A stretch of DNA of 64,000 bases from Rhizobium johnstonii 3841 (GCF_000009265.1 NC_008380.1:4857501-4921500); one strand, 5' to 3'; shown: positions 54,586 to 63,881, counted from the first letter of the stretch. Notes: generated by a model not told the origin, from the sequence alone. Numbers and translations are program-made.

Positions 54586-54684
54586 ATTGTATTTACATGT
54601 CTTTTTAACCATAGCGGCAAATTTCCGAAAATGACGGAACTTAGACCGTGAATCAGGCTCCGTCACATTTCCAACGCTGAACCG

Positions 54685-54709
54685 GGAACAAAAATCGCCA
54701 ATGTGTGTT
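54685..54709 (+). promoter_or_regulatory. EcfG-type stress promoter before DUF3309 gene
   Basis: GGAAC (54685-54689) and TGTT (54706-54709) are separated by exactly 16 bp; the consensus is GGAAC-N16/17-CGTT. It lies about 43 bp before the small-protein start at 54752. Small membrane proteins of this kind are common stress-regulon members. Confidence 0.6.
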
Positions 54710-54751
54710 TCTCGTCCATCCAAATTGCGGATGAAATGAAGGAAACACACC

Positions 54752-54907
54752 ATGCTTGGCACGATACTACTTGTTATCCTCATTCTGCTCTTGATCGGAG
54801 CCTTGCCGAATTGGGGTTATAGCCGTGGCTGGGGCTATGGACCTTCTGGCGGTTTGGGGCTAGTTCTCGTGATTATCATTATCCTTGTACTAATGGGCCG
54901 CGTCTAA
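54752..54907 (+). CDS. DUF3309-family small membrane protein
   Basis: A 51-residue hydrophobic protein. It begins MLGTILLVILILLLIGALP, contains a glycine/aromatic turn (NWGYSRGWGYGPSGG), and ends in a second helix (LGLVLVIIIILVLMG). This two-helix pattern with a central PxW...GYGPSGG is DUF3309. Function is unknown; members are often induced by stress. ATG 54752 has AAGGA 8 nt upstream. It is followed after 27 bp by a small lipoprotein gene, probably on the same transcript. Confidence 0.85.
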   Translation: MLGTILLVILILLLIGALPNWGYSRGWGYGPSGGLGLVLVIIIILVLMGRV

Positions 54908-54934
54908 AGGCCAACTAACCTGGGGAGTTACGAC

Positions 54935-55195
54935 ATGATGAAGAAGATTGTTCTTATTGGTGCCCTCGTCGGCGCCTTGGCATCCTGCACAGCGACCGAG
55001 CAAGGTACGGCGATCGGCGCCGGCACCGGCGCGGTTATCGGCGGTGTCGTCACCAACAGCTGGGGTGGTGCCGCCGTGGGCGCCGTTGCCGGCGGCCTGA
55101 CCGGCGCTCTCATCGGCCAGTCGGTCGAACGACGCGGCTACTGCGTCTATCGCGACCGCTACGGCCGCCGCTACGAGGCCCGTTGCCGCTACTGA
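54935..55195 (+). CDS. Glycine-zipper lipoprotein (YMGG/2TM type)
   Basis: An 86-residue lipoprotein. The signal MMKKIVLIGALVGALASC ends in the lipobox LASC. The mature part is a glycine-zipper 2TM segment (AIGAGTGAVIGGVVTNSWGGAAVGAVAGGLTGALIG) followed by a Tyr/Arg-rich tail with two cysteines (YCVYRDRYGRRYEARCRY). Such proteins sit in the outer membrane and can form oligomers. A UUCG-loop terminator follows 23 bp after the stop. Confidence 0.85.
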   Translation: MMKKIVLIGALVGALASCTATEQGTAIGAGTGAVIGGVVTNSWGGAAVGAVAGGLTGALIGQSVERRGYCVYRDRYGRRYEARCRY

Positions 55196-55218
55196 TCGGC
55201 AAAGCATATCGGACTCCC

Positions 55219-55246
55219 ACGGGCGCTTCGGCGCCCGTTTTCTTTT
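55219..55246 (+). terminator. Rho-independent terminator with UUCG loop
   Basis: ACGGGCGC and GCGCCCGT form an 8-bp stem closed by a TTCG tetraloop, followed by TTTCTTTT. Confidence 0.9.
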
Positions 55247-55388
55247 GGCCTGCCCCATCCGTCAACGAGACGTTGACAATCGGTTGCGAAAGTCAAATCT
55301 AGCGCCGCCCAACGGGCAGGCACATATTTCCTTCACGAGCGCAAAGAGCAGGCAGAGCCGCCCGGCGCACCGTAAAAGGAACGCTTCC

Positions 55389-55547
55389 ATGATCCAGATT
55401 TTTCTGAATTCCCTCGTCGCCGTTCTCATCGCGTCGGCTTTCCTGACAACCGCAATATCAGCCCTCACCACCAATGAGCTTTCGCTGCGCAAAGTGCCGG
55501 CCAGAGTTCGGCCACAGCGACATCCGAACACAGACCGCCGCTCTTGA
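55389..55547 (+). CDS. Hypothetical small single-helix membrane protein
   Basis: A 52-residue frame from ATG 55389 with AAAGGA 7-9 nt upstream. One helix (MIQIFLNSLVAVLIASAFLTTAISAL) is followed by a basic tail (RKVPARVRPQRHPNTDRR). A TTGACA (55272-55277) about 115 bp upstream may be its promoter. I recognise no family; it could be a small stress or envelope protein. Lack of conservation data keeps confidence moderate. Confidence 0.5.
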   Translation: MIQIFLNSLVAVLIASAFLTTAISALTTNELSLRKVPARVRPQRHPNTDRRS

Positions 55548-55609
55548 TCTTCCCGAAAACGCACCACTACTCCGGCCACGAACCGGCATAACGAGATACG
55601 TCCAAAAAC

Positions 55610-55646
55610 AGCGATAGCGCGTCCTGTCGGACGCGCTATCGCTTTG
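55610..55646. terminator. Perfect 15-bp hairpin
   Basis: AGCGATAGCGCGTCC pairs fully with its complement around a TGTC loop, followed by TTT. It lies between the small membrane protein and phbB and may terminate both strands; alternatively it is a palindromic repeat related to the adjacent element. Confidence 0.65.
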
Positions 55647-55650
55647 AATC

Positions 55651-55757
55651 TAAAGCATGTCGCGCAAAAGTGTGCAGCGGTTTTGCGACAACGACATGCG
55701 TAAAAACAAAGACCTAAAGCGCGACGAGCGAATCCTAAAGATCGCGACGCGCTTTAG
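55651..55757. repeat. Rhizobial intergenic palindromic repeat, full copy
   Basis: Two modules: GCATGTCG-CGCAAAAG...TTTTGCG-CGACATGC type (55655-55699) and CTAAAGCGCG...CGCGCTTTAG (55714-55757, 10-bp perfect arms). Partial copies occur at 31723, 39932 and 47461. It lies between the hairpin at 55610 and the phbB stop. Confidence 0.75.
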
Positions 55758-55787
55758 TCTCTACTGTCGACTCGAAGACAGAAATGC

Positions 55788-56513
55788 CTAGGCGAAGAAC
55801 TGTCCGCCATTGGCCGTCAGCGTCGAACCGGTGATGAAGCCTGCGTCGTCGGAGACTAGGAAGGTGACACAGCGCGCGATCTCTTCCGGTTCGCCTAGAC
55901 GGCCGACGGGGATCTGCGGAATGATGCGTTCGTTCAGCACCTTCTCCGGCACGGCAAGCACCATTTCCGTTCCGATGTAACCGGGGCAAATAGCGTTGAC
56001 GGTAATGTTCTTGTTCGCCCCTTCCTGGGCCAGCGCCTTGGTGAAGCCGAGATCGCCCGCCTTGGCCGCCGAATAGTTCACCTGGCCCATTTGGCCCTTC
56101 TGCCCATTGATCGACGAGATATTGACGATACGGCCGAAGTTGCGGTCACGCATGCCGGTCCAGACCTGATGCGTCATGTTGAACAGCCCCGTGAGGTTGG
56201 TATTGATCACCTCGTGCCACTGCTGCTGCGTCATCTTGTGGAACATCGCGTCGCGGGTAATGCCGGCATTGTTGACGAGGATTTCGACTGGGCCGATCTC
56301 GCCTTCGACCCTGGCAATTCCCTCGCCGCAGGCGAGGTAATCCGAAACATCCCATTTGAACACCGGAACGCCGGTAACGTCGTGGAAGGCTTTGGCCTTC
56401 TCGTCGTTGCCGGCATAGCTGGCGGCGACCCTGTATCCGGCATTTTTCAGTGCCATGGATATTGCCGCGCCGATGCCGCGCGTACCCCCGGTGACCAAAG
56501 CCACTCTGCTCAT
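55788..56513 (-). CDS. phbB: Acetoacetyl-CoA reductase
   Basis: A 241-residue SDR enzyme (NADPH-dependent reduction to (R)-3-hydroxybutyryl-CoA). The cofactor motif is VTGGTRGIGAAISMAL, and the catalytic set is Ser in NISSINGQKGQMGQVNYSAAKAG with Tyr and Lys (YxxxK). Length and the closing TGSTLTANGGQFF are standard for PhbB/PhaB. It follows phbA by 71 bp on the same strand and supplies the monomer for polyhydroxybutyrate. The PHB synthase gene is not in the window. Confidence 0.96.
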   Translation of the reverse strand: MSRVALVTGGTRGIGAAISMALKNAGYRVAASYAGNDEKAKAFHDVTGVPVFKWDVSDYLACGEGIARVEGEIGPVEILVNNAGITRDAMFHKMTQQQWHEVINTNLTGLFNMTHQVWTGMRDRNFGRIVNISSINGQKGQMGQVNYSAAKAGDLGFTKALAQEGANKNITVNAICPGYIGTEMVLAVPEKVLNERIIPQIPVGRLGEPEEIARCVTFLVSDDAGFITGSTLTANGGQFFA

Positions 56514-56584
56514 GTTCCGCTCCCCTTTTGTTTTTTGCCCCGCCGCTCGGCGGGATCTTCAATCAAACATGGATCGTATGCTAT

Positions 56585-57766
<1,182 letters not shown>

Positions 57767-58004
57767 GGGGACGCTCCTCGTTTTCGTCTCACTTACATAA
57801 GTGGAAACTGGCAAAGCTTGGAGCACAAGTCAAACGCGAAGACCGGCCGCCGTCATTTTTAGGTAAAGCTCTTCAAAGCCCGATTCATCTGCTCTGTTAA
57901 AGGTTTGCCGCATCGCACAAAGAGATTGTCACCGGGCTTCTTTTGCGTTTACAGTCTCAAATGGAGGAATATCCATAAATCAGACGGGGGTTCAGGAGAC
58001 TGAT

Positions 58005-58577
58005 ATGGCGAAGCATGAGGGTCAGATCGTTATCAAGAAGTACGCCAATCGCCGCCTATACAACACGGGCACCAGCACCTACGTGACGCTGGAAGACCTG
58101 GCGGAGATGGTGAAGAAGGGCGAAGAATTTACCGTACAGGATGCAAAAAGCGGAGATGACATCACCCATTCGGTGCTGACCCAGATCATCTTCGAACAGG
58201 AATCGAAGACCGGCAACACGTTGCTCCCGATCTCCTTCCTGCGCCAGCTCATCACCTATTACGGCGACCAGATGCAGATGGTCGTGCCGAGCTTTCTCGA
58301 ACATTCGATGCGCTCCTTCACCGAACAGCAGGCCCAGATGCGCGAGCAGGTAACCCGCGCCTTCGGCGAAACGCCGCTCGGCAAGAACCTGCAGTTGCCG
58401 ATGCAGATGGTCGAGGACCATGTTCGCCGCAACACCGAGCTGTTTCAGCAGGCGATGCAGATGTTCTCGCCCTTCATGACGCCGCCCGCCAAGGAAAGCC
58501 GCAAGGCCGAGGCCAAGGATATCGACGAGCTGAAGGAACAGCTCCGCGCCCTTCAGAACAAGCTCGACAACCTATAA
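58005..58577 (+). CDS. phaR: Polyhydroxyalkanoate synthesis repressor PhaR
   Basis: A 190-residue regulator. The N-terminal PHB/PHA accumulation DNA-binding domain has IVIKKYANRRLYNTGTSTYVTLEDLAEMVKKGEEFTVQDAKSGDDITHSVLTQIIFEQE, then LLPISFLRQLITYYGDQMQMVVPSFLEHSM. The C-terminus is a charged coiled coil. It binds PHB granules and promoters of phasin and other carbon-flow genes (also known as AniA in rhizobia). ATG 58005 has CAGGAG at good spacing. It is divergent from phbA over a 238-bp gap, where I could not identify a clear PhaR site. Confidence 0.94.
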   Translation: MAKHEGQIVIKKYANRRLYNTGTSTYVTLEDLAEMVKKGEEFTVQDAKSGDDITHSVLTQIIFEQESKTGNTLLPISFLRQLITYYGDQMQMVVPSFLEHSMRSFTEQQAQMREQVTRAFGETPLGKNLQLPMQMVEDHVRRNTELFQQAMQMFSPFMTPPAKESRKAEAKDIDELKEQLRALQNKLDNL

Positions 58578-58979
58578 TCCGATCGAGACATCCCGCCCGG
58601 CACTCCGGATCGACACGGCAAAACCGCCGATGACATCGATCAGAGCGATCGTCATCAAAATGAAGAAGACCTGCGTCGCTGCATCCCGGACGAGCAGAAA
58701 CTCGACCAGGAAGGCGATGAACACCAGCATCGACAGCATGTGGTTGACGAGATTGCCGGGACCGGTTCTGGTCGCTTTGAGGATTTCGAAGAACAGCACG
58801 ACAAGTGCGATGACGATGAAAAGATCGCCGAGCGCCATGCTCCAGATCGCGCCCGAGATCATCGACAGCACGATGATATCATGTTGCAGCGCCGGAATGC
58901 CGCCATCGCCCATCAGGCCCAGCATCGCAAGATTGTAAAGAATAAACGGGATAATCATTAGGGGCATGGCGGCTATCAT
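58572..58979 (-). CDS. Hypothetical four-helix membrane protein
   Basis: A 135-residue inner-membrane protein with about four helices (PLMIIPFILYNLAMLGLM, ISGAIWSMALGDLFIVIALVVLFFEIL, HMLSMLVFIAFLVEFLLV, VFFILMTIALIDVIGGFAV). ATG 58979 with GGGAG 7 nt upstream is chosen; the longer frame needs TTG. I recognise it only as an uncharacterised rhizobial family. Its 3' end overlaps the phaR 3' end by 6 bp in convergent orientation. Confidence 0.75.
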   Translation of the reverse strand: MIAAMPLMIIPFILYNLAMLGLMGDGGIPALQHDIIVLSMISGAIWSMALGDLFIVIALVVLFFEILKATRTGPGNLVNHMLSMLVFIAFLVEFLLVRDAATQVFFILMTIALIDVIGGFAVSIRSAGRDVSIGL

Positions 58980-59067
58980 CGGCAATCTCCCAGCGCATCA
59001 TGGAAGAATACTGCCGCAAACCCTTGCTCCACCGCAAGTCATTGCAAATATTATATTGTCGAAATGC

Positions 59068-59090
59068 AAAAGGCCGGCATGACGCCGGCC
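59068..59090 (-). terminator. Terminator of rpmF
   Basis: GGCCGGC and GCCGGCC form a 7-bp stem with a 5-nt loop, followed on the minus strand by TTTT, about 35 bp after the rpmF stop. Confidence 0.85.
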
Positions 59091-59124
59091 CTGAAACTTC
59101 GATCGGACAAGCCGGATCGGGAAA

Positions 59125-59310
59125 TTATGCGCTTTCCTTCGGCGTCAGAACCTGGCGGCCGCGATACATACCGGTCTTCAGGTCGATATGATGCGGGCGG
59201 CGCAGTTCGCCGGAGTTCTTGTCTTCGACGTAGGTCGGAGCCTTCAGGGCGTCTGCCGAACGGCGCATACCGCGCTTGGACGGGCTTGTTTTTCTCTTGG
59301 GTACAGCCAT
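59125..59310 (-). CDS. rpmF: 50S ribosomal protein L32
   Basis: A 61-residue ribosomal protein beginning [18 protein letters not shown], the standard L32 opening, and containing [20 protein letters not shown]. It lacks the four zinc-binding cysteines found in many bacteria (C-minus form), as usual in alphaproteobacteria. It has its own terminator and no operon partner on this strand. Confidence 0.97.
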
Positions 59311-59465
59311 TTCTCTTACTCCACTTGCGGGCAAAACATTCCCACGGCCACACCGGCGGCCGAAACGGACATGTCGCGATTTCGGAATTTGGCGCGCTTA
59401 TACATGCAAGGGGTGACCTTGACCAGTCCCCATGCGTATTTTTTGCAAAGCCGATGATTCCCGGC

Positions 59466-60113
59466 TCAGACTTCGTCTTCCGGCACGATCCAGGGCTCGG
59501 CGCGGGCGGCCTCTTCCCATTTCCGCCAGGCCGGATGCGCCTTCATGGTCTCCATATAGGCCAGCGTATCGTTTCGGCTGACGAGATCATAGATGTCGAA
59601 CCGGTTGACGACAGGCGCAAACATCCCATCCGCCCCGCTGAACGCGCCAAACAGAAACGGTCCGCCGGATTGCTGCAGGAGGTCGTGCCAGATCGTCTCG
59701 ATGCGGCCGATATCGGCGTCGACACCATCCGGCAACGCGATCCTGCCCTTCGGCCGGCGGATATTCATCGGGCAGGCGCTGCGCAGCGCCCGGAAGCTCG
59801 ACAGCATTTCCATCGAAACCGAACGGGCGAGCGCCCGCCCGGCGCGATCCCTCGGCAGAAGGCCGGCGTCCGGATAAAGCTCGGCGACATATTCGATTAT
59901 CGCCAGCGATTCCCAGATCTTCAAAACGCCGTGCTTGAGAAGCGGCACCCGCCCGGTCGGCGAAATCGCCTTGATATCGGGATTGCCACCAGGATAGTCG
60001 AAGGGGATCAGGACCTCCTCGAAATCGACGCCGGCGCCCGTCAGCGCCATCCACGGCCGGAACGACCAGGAGGAATAATTCTTGTTGGCGATGTAGAGCG
60101 TCGGTCTATCCAT
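59466..60113 (-). CDS. Glutathione S-transferase family protein
   Basis: A 215-residue GST. The thioredoxin-like N-terminal domain has LYIANKNYSSWSFRPWMAL with a Ser/Tyr/Trp catalytic region, GRVPLLKHGVLKIWESLAIIEYVAELYPDAGLLP with the cis-Pro and ESLAI glutathione site. The alpha-helical C-terminal domain follows. ATG 60113 has GGGAG 6 nt upstream. It may conjugate or reduce electrophiles; the substrate is unknown. It follows the DUF1868 gene by 13 bp and probably shares its transcript. Confidence 0.9.
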   Translation of the reverse strand: MDRPTLYIANKNYSSWSFRPWMALTGAGVDFEEVLIPFDYPGGNPDIKAISPTGRVPLLKHGVLKIWESLAIIEYVAELYPDAGLLPRDRAGRALARSVSMEMLSSFRALRSACPMNIRRPKGRIALPDGVDADIGRIETIWHDLLQQSGGPFLFGAFSGADGMFAPVVNRFDIYDLVSRNDTLAYMETMKAHPAWRKWEEAARAEPWIVPEDEV

Positions 60114-60126
60114 GGGCTTCTCCCGT

Positions 60127-60849
60127 TCAGGCTTCAAAATCGAAGATCAGCAATTCGTGGAAATGGTTCATGTCCTCGAACACGCAGAATGCCGGCGGGG
60201 TCAGCTCGAGAATAGGGGCTTTGCGGCGGATATCGTCGGCCACGTCATCGAGCATCGCCTGCCAGCGTGGCAAGGCTTCGTCCTCCAGCCGTTCGATCGC
60301 ATAGGCGAAGGTCATGTGGAACTTATAGTCGTCATGGTTCGGCTGGCGATAGCCCAGAAGCTCGGCCAGCGCATTGCGCCAGGCGCGCATTACCTTGCGG
60401 TCGTTCTCCGTCGCCCCGTCGACCAGCAGACCCGAGGGGCGAGCTTCGACGATGGCGACCTTGAAGGGATCGGCCATCGAGAAGCCTTCGAGCCGGGCCG
60501 CCATCAGCGCTATCATGTCGTCGATCGGCGCATCGAGAGGAAGATCGCCCGGCCAGCAATCCTGGCGGCGCCTGGTCTCGATGACACCTTCGAAAAGCGT
60601 CATGTGAATGCTTGATATCGGCGTGAAGAGGAACTGCGGGGCTTCGGGCATCGCCAGATATTTCTCACGCGCCTCGATCAGCACCGCCTGCGTTTGCGAG
60701 CCCTTCTCGAGATGGCAGACGATGGTGTTGCCGGCTTCCGGCAGAAAGCCGCCGACCTTGCGATAGCGGCTGCCGAGATGGGTGGGCGGGATCGGATTAT
60801 GCGTCTTCGAGTAAAGGAGAAGCTCGGGCGAAAACGTCGTGATGGTCAT
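60127..60849 (-). CDS. DUF1868 protein, 2H-phosphoesterase-like
   Basis: A 240-residue cytosolic protein that I recognise as DUF1868. Two H-x-T motifs (SSIHMTLFEG near residue 85 and YKFHMTFAYAIE near residue 180) match the 2H phosphoesterase fold, which includes RNA ligase/cyclic phosphodiesterase-like enzymes. No substrate is known. ATG 60849 is chosen; the extension to 60900 has no ribosome site. It precedes the GST gene in the same direction. Confidence 0.82.
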   Translation of the reverse strand: MTITTFSPELLLYSKTHNPIPPTHLGSRYRKVGGFLPEAGNTIVCHLEKGSQTQAVLIEAREKYLAMPEAPQFLFTPISSIHMTLFEGVIETRRRQDCWPGDLPLDAPIDDMIALMAARLEGFSMADPFKVAIVEARPSGLLVDGATENDRKVMRAWRNALAELLGYRQPNHDDYKFHMTFAYAIERLEDEALPRWQAMLDDVADDIRRKAPILELTPPAFCVFEDMNHFHELLIFDFEA

Positions 60850-60942
60850 GGGCGACTCGGGGGCTTTGATTGGACTGCATCGCCCATATGGCAGAACCAA
60901 GACTGTCAGATGACGCTTGCCGCTCTAACTCTATAATTTAGA

Positions 60943-60986
60943 ACAGGATTCAGATTTTGGGCGGACCCGGCCTAAAATCATCCTGT
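60943..60986. repeat. Palindromic repeat of a second rhizobial family
   Basis: ACAGGAT/ATCCTGT outer arms (60943-60949, 60980-60986) and AGATTTTgGGC/GCCTAAAATC inner arms give a long imperfect hairpin between mtgA and the DUF1868 gene. The sequence has the look of the dispersed AATTTTAGGC-type palindrome I know from Rhizobium genomes. Confidence 0.5.
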
Positions 60987-61006
60987 CCTAACGACAAGTT
61001 CTGATC

Positions 61007-61708
61007 TCAATCATAGATGCACTTGATGTAATCGCCCGAACCTTGTGCACGCCTCTCGATCACGCCGGCGAGCCGGCGAAGACCTCGTCCGGGCTTGCCG
61101 GCATTGCGGTCGATGGGGTTCGGCAGCGAGACGGCAAGCAGCGATGCCTGGCGCCGCGTCAGCTTCGAGGCCGGCACCTTGAAATGGTGCCGGGCCGCCG
61201 CCTCGATGCCGTAGATGCCGGGACCCCATTCGGCGATATTGAGATAGATTTCCATCAGCCGCCGTTTCGACAGGACGAAATCCGTGGTCACCGCGAGCGG
61301 AAGTTCCAGCGCCTTGCGCACGAAGGAGCGGCCGTTCCAGAGGAAGAGGTTTTTCGCCGTCTGCATCGGGATCGTGCTGCCGCCGCGCGTCGCCTGACCT
61401 TTCAGAGTATCCTCGACCAGCATGCGCATTTCCGCCCAGTCGACGCCGCCGTGAAAGCAATATTGCCCGTCCTCCGACATCATCACCGACTGCACCACAA
61501 CAGGGGCGATGTTATCAAGCGACACCCATTGCCTGTCGTAACCACGCAACAGCACGAGATCGCGCAGCATCAGTGTCGAGACGGGATGAATGAACGGCAG
61601 CAGATAGAAAACGATCAGCGCATAGGGAAGGATCAGCACGATCAGCACGGCAAGAACAATGCGTTTCAACACACGCCTGTCTTCGAACCATCGCCGACGA
61701 GCCGGCAT
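61007..61708 (-). CDS. mtgA: Monofunctional biosynthetic peptidoglycan transglycosylase
   Basis: A 233-residue GT51 enzyme with an N-terminal membrane anchor (RIVLAVLIVLILPYALIVFYLL). The catalytic glutamate lies in MMSEDGQYCFHGGVDWAEM, followed by GGSTIPMQTAKNLFLWNGRSFVRKALELPLAVT and KRRLMEIYLNIAEWGPGIYGIEAAARHHF. It polymerises lipid II glycan strands in the periplasm. ATG 61708 is chosen because the frame to 61744 begins with TTG. It is divergent from ispA. Confidence 0.95.
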   Translation of the reverse strand: MPARRRWFEDRRVLKRIVLAVLIVLILPYALIVFYLLPFIHPVSTLMLRDLVLLRGYDRQWVSLDNIAPVVVQSVMMSEDGQYCFHGGVDWAEMRMLVEDTLKGQATRGGSTIPMQTAKNLFLWNGRSFVRKALELPLAVTTDFVLSKRRLMEIYLNIAEWGPGIYGIEAAARHHFKVPASKLTRRQASLLAVSLPNPIDRNAGKPGRGLRRLAGVIERRAQGSGDYIKCIYD

Positions 61709-61879
61709 GTCGACGCTGTCCTCTCTCTCCGGCGCTATATCCAATGTCCCCAGTCCGATTTCGCTCCTGTCGTTCTCATAACGCCTGTGCGGAGCTTATG
61801 CCAGAGTGCGCGGCGAATCTTGCTGCCGCCATCGACAATTCCGTTGCAAGCCCGGGGGCGCTCATGCCAAACAGCGCCC

Positions 61880-62794
61880 ATGGACGCGAACCGGGATACT
61901 TTCGAGACAAGGCTGAAGAACAACGCCCGCGACATCGAGGCGCTGCTCGACGCATTGCTTTCACCGAGTGCCTTTTCCGATGAAATCGCCAGGCCCGAGA
62001 CGCTGCGCGATGCCATGCATTATGCCGTGTTGAACGGCGGCAAGCGGCTGCGCCCGTTTCTGGTCGTCGAAAGTGCCGCCCTTCTCGGCGGCGACGCCGA
62101 GGCGGCACTTCGCGTCGGCGCCGCACTCGAATGCGTCCACTGCTACTCCCTCGTGCATGACGACCTGCCGGCCATGGACGATGACGACCTGCGCCGCGGC
62201 AAACCGACAGTACACATCAAGTTCGACGAAGCGACGGCGATCCTCGCCGGCGACAGCCTGCTGACCTATGCCTTCGACATCATCGCCGCGCCGGAAACGA
62301 CCCTTGCCGATACGAGCAAGGCATCGCTGGTGCTGGCCCTTGCCCGCGCAGCCGGTCTCGGCGGCATGGCCGGCGGCCAGGCGCTTGATCTCGCGGCGGA
62401 AAAGCAGGCGCCCGACGAGGCCGGCATCATCCGCCTGCAGGCGATGAAAACGGGCGCGCTGATCCGCTTCGCCTGCGAAGCCGGCGCCGTCATCTCGGGA
62501 AGCTTGGCCGAAGATCGCCGCCGCCTGCGCGCCTTCGGCGAAAAGATCGGTCTTGCTTTCCAGCTTGCCGACGACATTCTCGACCTGACTTCGGATGCAG
62601 CGACCATGGGCAAGGCGACCGGCAAGGATGCGGCCCGCGGCAAGGGAACACTCGTCGCCCTGCGCGGCATGGAATGGGCCGAGACCCAGCTCCGTGAGCA
62701 CGTCCGCGATGCCGAAGCGCTGCTTGCCCCTTACGGCGCCCGCGCCTCGATCCTCATTGCTGCAGCGCATTTCATCGCCGACCGGAAGAGCTGA
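61880..62794 (+). CDS. ispA: Farnesyl diphosphate synthase
   Basis: A 304-residue trans-prenyltransferase. Conserved motifs are GGKRLRPFLV, the first Asp-rich motif DDLPAMDDDDLRRG, GGQALDL, MKTGALIRFACEAGA and the second Asp-rich motif LADDILDLTSD. It condenses IPP with DMAPP and GPP to form C15 diphosphate for ubiquinone, undecaprenol and hopanoid synthesis. ATG 61880 is chosen; the open frame from 61043 is antisense to mtgA. The nearest ribosome site is weak. Confidence 0.93.
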   Translation: MDANRDTFETRLKNNARDIEALLDALLSPSAFSDEIARPETLRDAMHYAVLNGGKRLRPFLVVESAALLGGDAEAALRVGAALECVHCYSLVHDDLPAMDDDDLRRGKPTVHIKFDEATAILAGDSLLTYAFDIIAAPETTLADTSKASLVLALARAAGLGGMAGGQALDLAAEKQAPDEAGIIRLQAMKTGALIRFACEAGAVISGSLAEDRRRLRAFGEKIGLAFQLADDILDLTSDAATMGKATGKDAARGKGTLVALRGMEWAETQLREHVRDAEALLAPYGARASILIAAAHFIADRKS

Positions 62795-62803
62795 AGCGGC
62801 AGG

Positions 62804-63865
62804 TCAGGCCGCCAGTATCTCATTGAGAGCGGATACCAGACGGGCACACTCCTCATCCGTGCCGATGCTGATCCGCAGGAAGTCCGAAATACGCGGCTTG
62901 GCAAAATGCCGGACGAGGATGCCACGCTCCCGCAGAGCGGCTTGAAATGCTGCGCCCGAACGGCTTTGGTGCCTTGCGAAAACGAAATTCGCCTGGGACG
63001 GAAGAACCTCGAAATCCAGTGCTTCGAGTTCCCGAACAAGGCTTTCCCGGCTGGCGATGATGTTCCGCCGGCCTGTCTCGAACCACGCCTCGTCCTTGAT
63101 CGCCGCCGTCGCGGCAAGCTGCGCCAGACGATCGAGCGGATAGGAATTGAAACTGTCCTTGACCCGCTCCAGCGCCTCGATCAGCGGCCGCTGCCCCAGC
63201 GCGAAGCCGATGCGCAGACCGGCAAGCGAACGGGACTTCGACAGGGTCTGGATCACCAGTAGGTTGGGATAGGTTGAAACGAGCCCGGCGGCGCTCTCTC
63301 CGCCGAAATCGATATAGGCCTCGTCTATGACGACGACCGCATCCGGATGGGCGGCAAGAAGTGCCTCGATGCCGGTGAGCGGCAGGCCGATGCCGGTCGG
63401 CGCATTCGGATTGGGGATGATGATTGCGCCGCATGGCCTGTCGTAATCCGCCAGCCGGATCTGGAACCCATCGTCAACAGGCACCTCGATCGCTTCGACG
63501 CCGTATAGCAGGCTATAGGTCGAATAGAAGGCGTAGGTCACATCGGGATAGAGAAGCGGCCGCTCGTGGTTCAGCAGCGCCTGGAACGCATGCGCGAGAA
63601 CCTCGTCGGAGCCATTGCCGACGAATACTTCCTCGACCGTCAGGCCGAAACGGGCCGCGATCGTCTCGCGCAATTCCGTGGCAGAGGGATCGGGATAGAG
63701 CCGCAGACGATCGTCCGCCGCCTCCCGGATCGCCGCGAGCGCCTTCGGAGACGGCCCGTAAGGATTTTCGTTGGTATTGAGCTTGACCATGTTCGCGATA
63801 CGGGGCTGCTCGCCCGCGACATAGGGCCGAAGCTTGCTGACGATTGGCGACCAGTACTGGCTCAT
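62804..63865 (-). CDS. hisC: Histidinol-phosphate aminotransferase
   Basis: A 353-residue PLP aminotransferase: KLNTNENPYGPSPKAL, RLYPDPSATELRETIA, VFVGNGSDEVLAHAFQALL, PNPNAPTG, VVIDEAYIDFGG and the PLP lysine in QTLSKSRSLAGLRIG. It makes L-histidinol phosphate in histidine synthesis. ATG 63865 is the start matching homology (MSQYWSPIVSKLRPYVAG). It follows the upstream isoprenoid gene by 16 bp and converges with ispA, 9 bp apart. An aromatic-amino-acid aminotransferase role is possible as a second activity. Confidence 0.93.
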   Translation of the reverse strand: MSQYWSPIVSKLRPYVAGEQPRIANMVKLNTNENPYGPSPKALAAIREAADDRLRLYPDPSATELRETIAARFGLTVEEVFVGNGSDEVLAHAFQALLNHERPLLYPDVTYAFYSTYSLLYGVEAIEVPVDDGFQIRLADYDRPCGAIIIPNPNAPTGIGLPLTGIEALLAAHPDAVVVIDEAYIDFGGESAAGLVSTYPNLLVIQTLSKSRSLAGLRIGFALGQRPLIEALERVKDSFNSYPLDRLAQLAATAAIKDEAWFETGRRNIIASRESLVRELEALDFEVLPSQANFVFARHQSRSGAAFQAALRERGILVRHFAKPRISDFLRISIGTDEECARLVSALNEILAA

Positions 63866-63881
63866 CCGAAATTGCGGGCAG

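Larger units (their letters stand above)
54034..54751. other. Noncoding region dense in GANTC sites
   Basis: This 718-bp gap contains 16 GANTC sites (54073, 54099, 54120, 54131, 54139, 54149, 54184, 54209, 54218, 54256, 54323, 54334, 54473, 54531, 54542, 54650), far above the roughly 2-3 expected by chance. GANTC is methylated by CcrM. It also contains three direct repeats and, at its end, a stress promoter. A 69-codon minus-strand frame here has no ribosome site and is not called. Confidence 0.8.

Noticed and set aside
54034..54751. Possible replication origin
   Set aside because: GANTC density and direct repeats suggested this, but no DnaA boxes (TTATCCACA type) were found, and the neighbouring genes are not those known at rhizobial chromosomal origins; no repABC genes are present.
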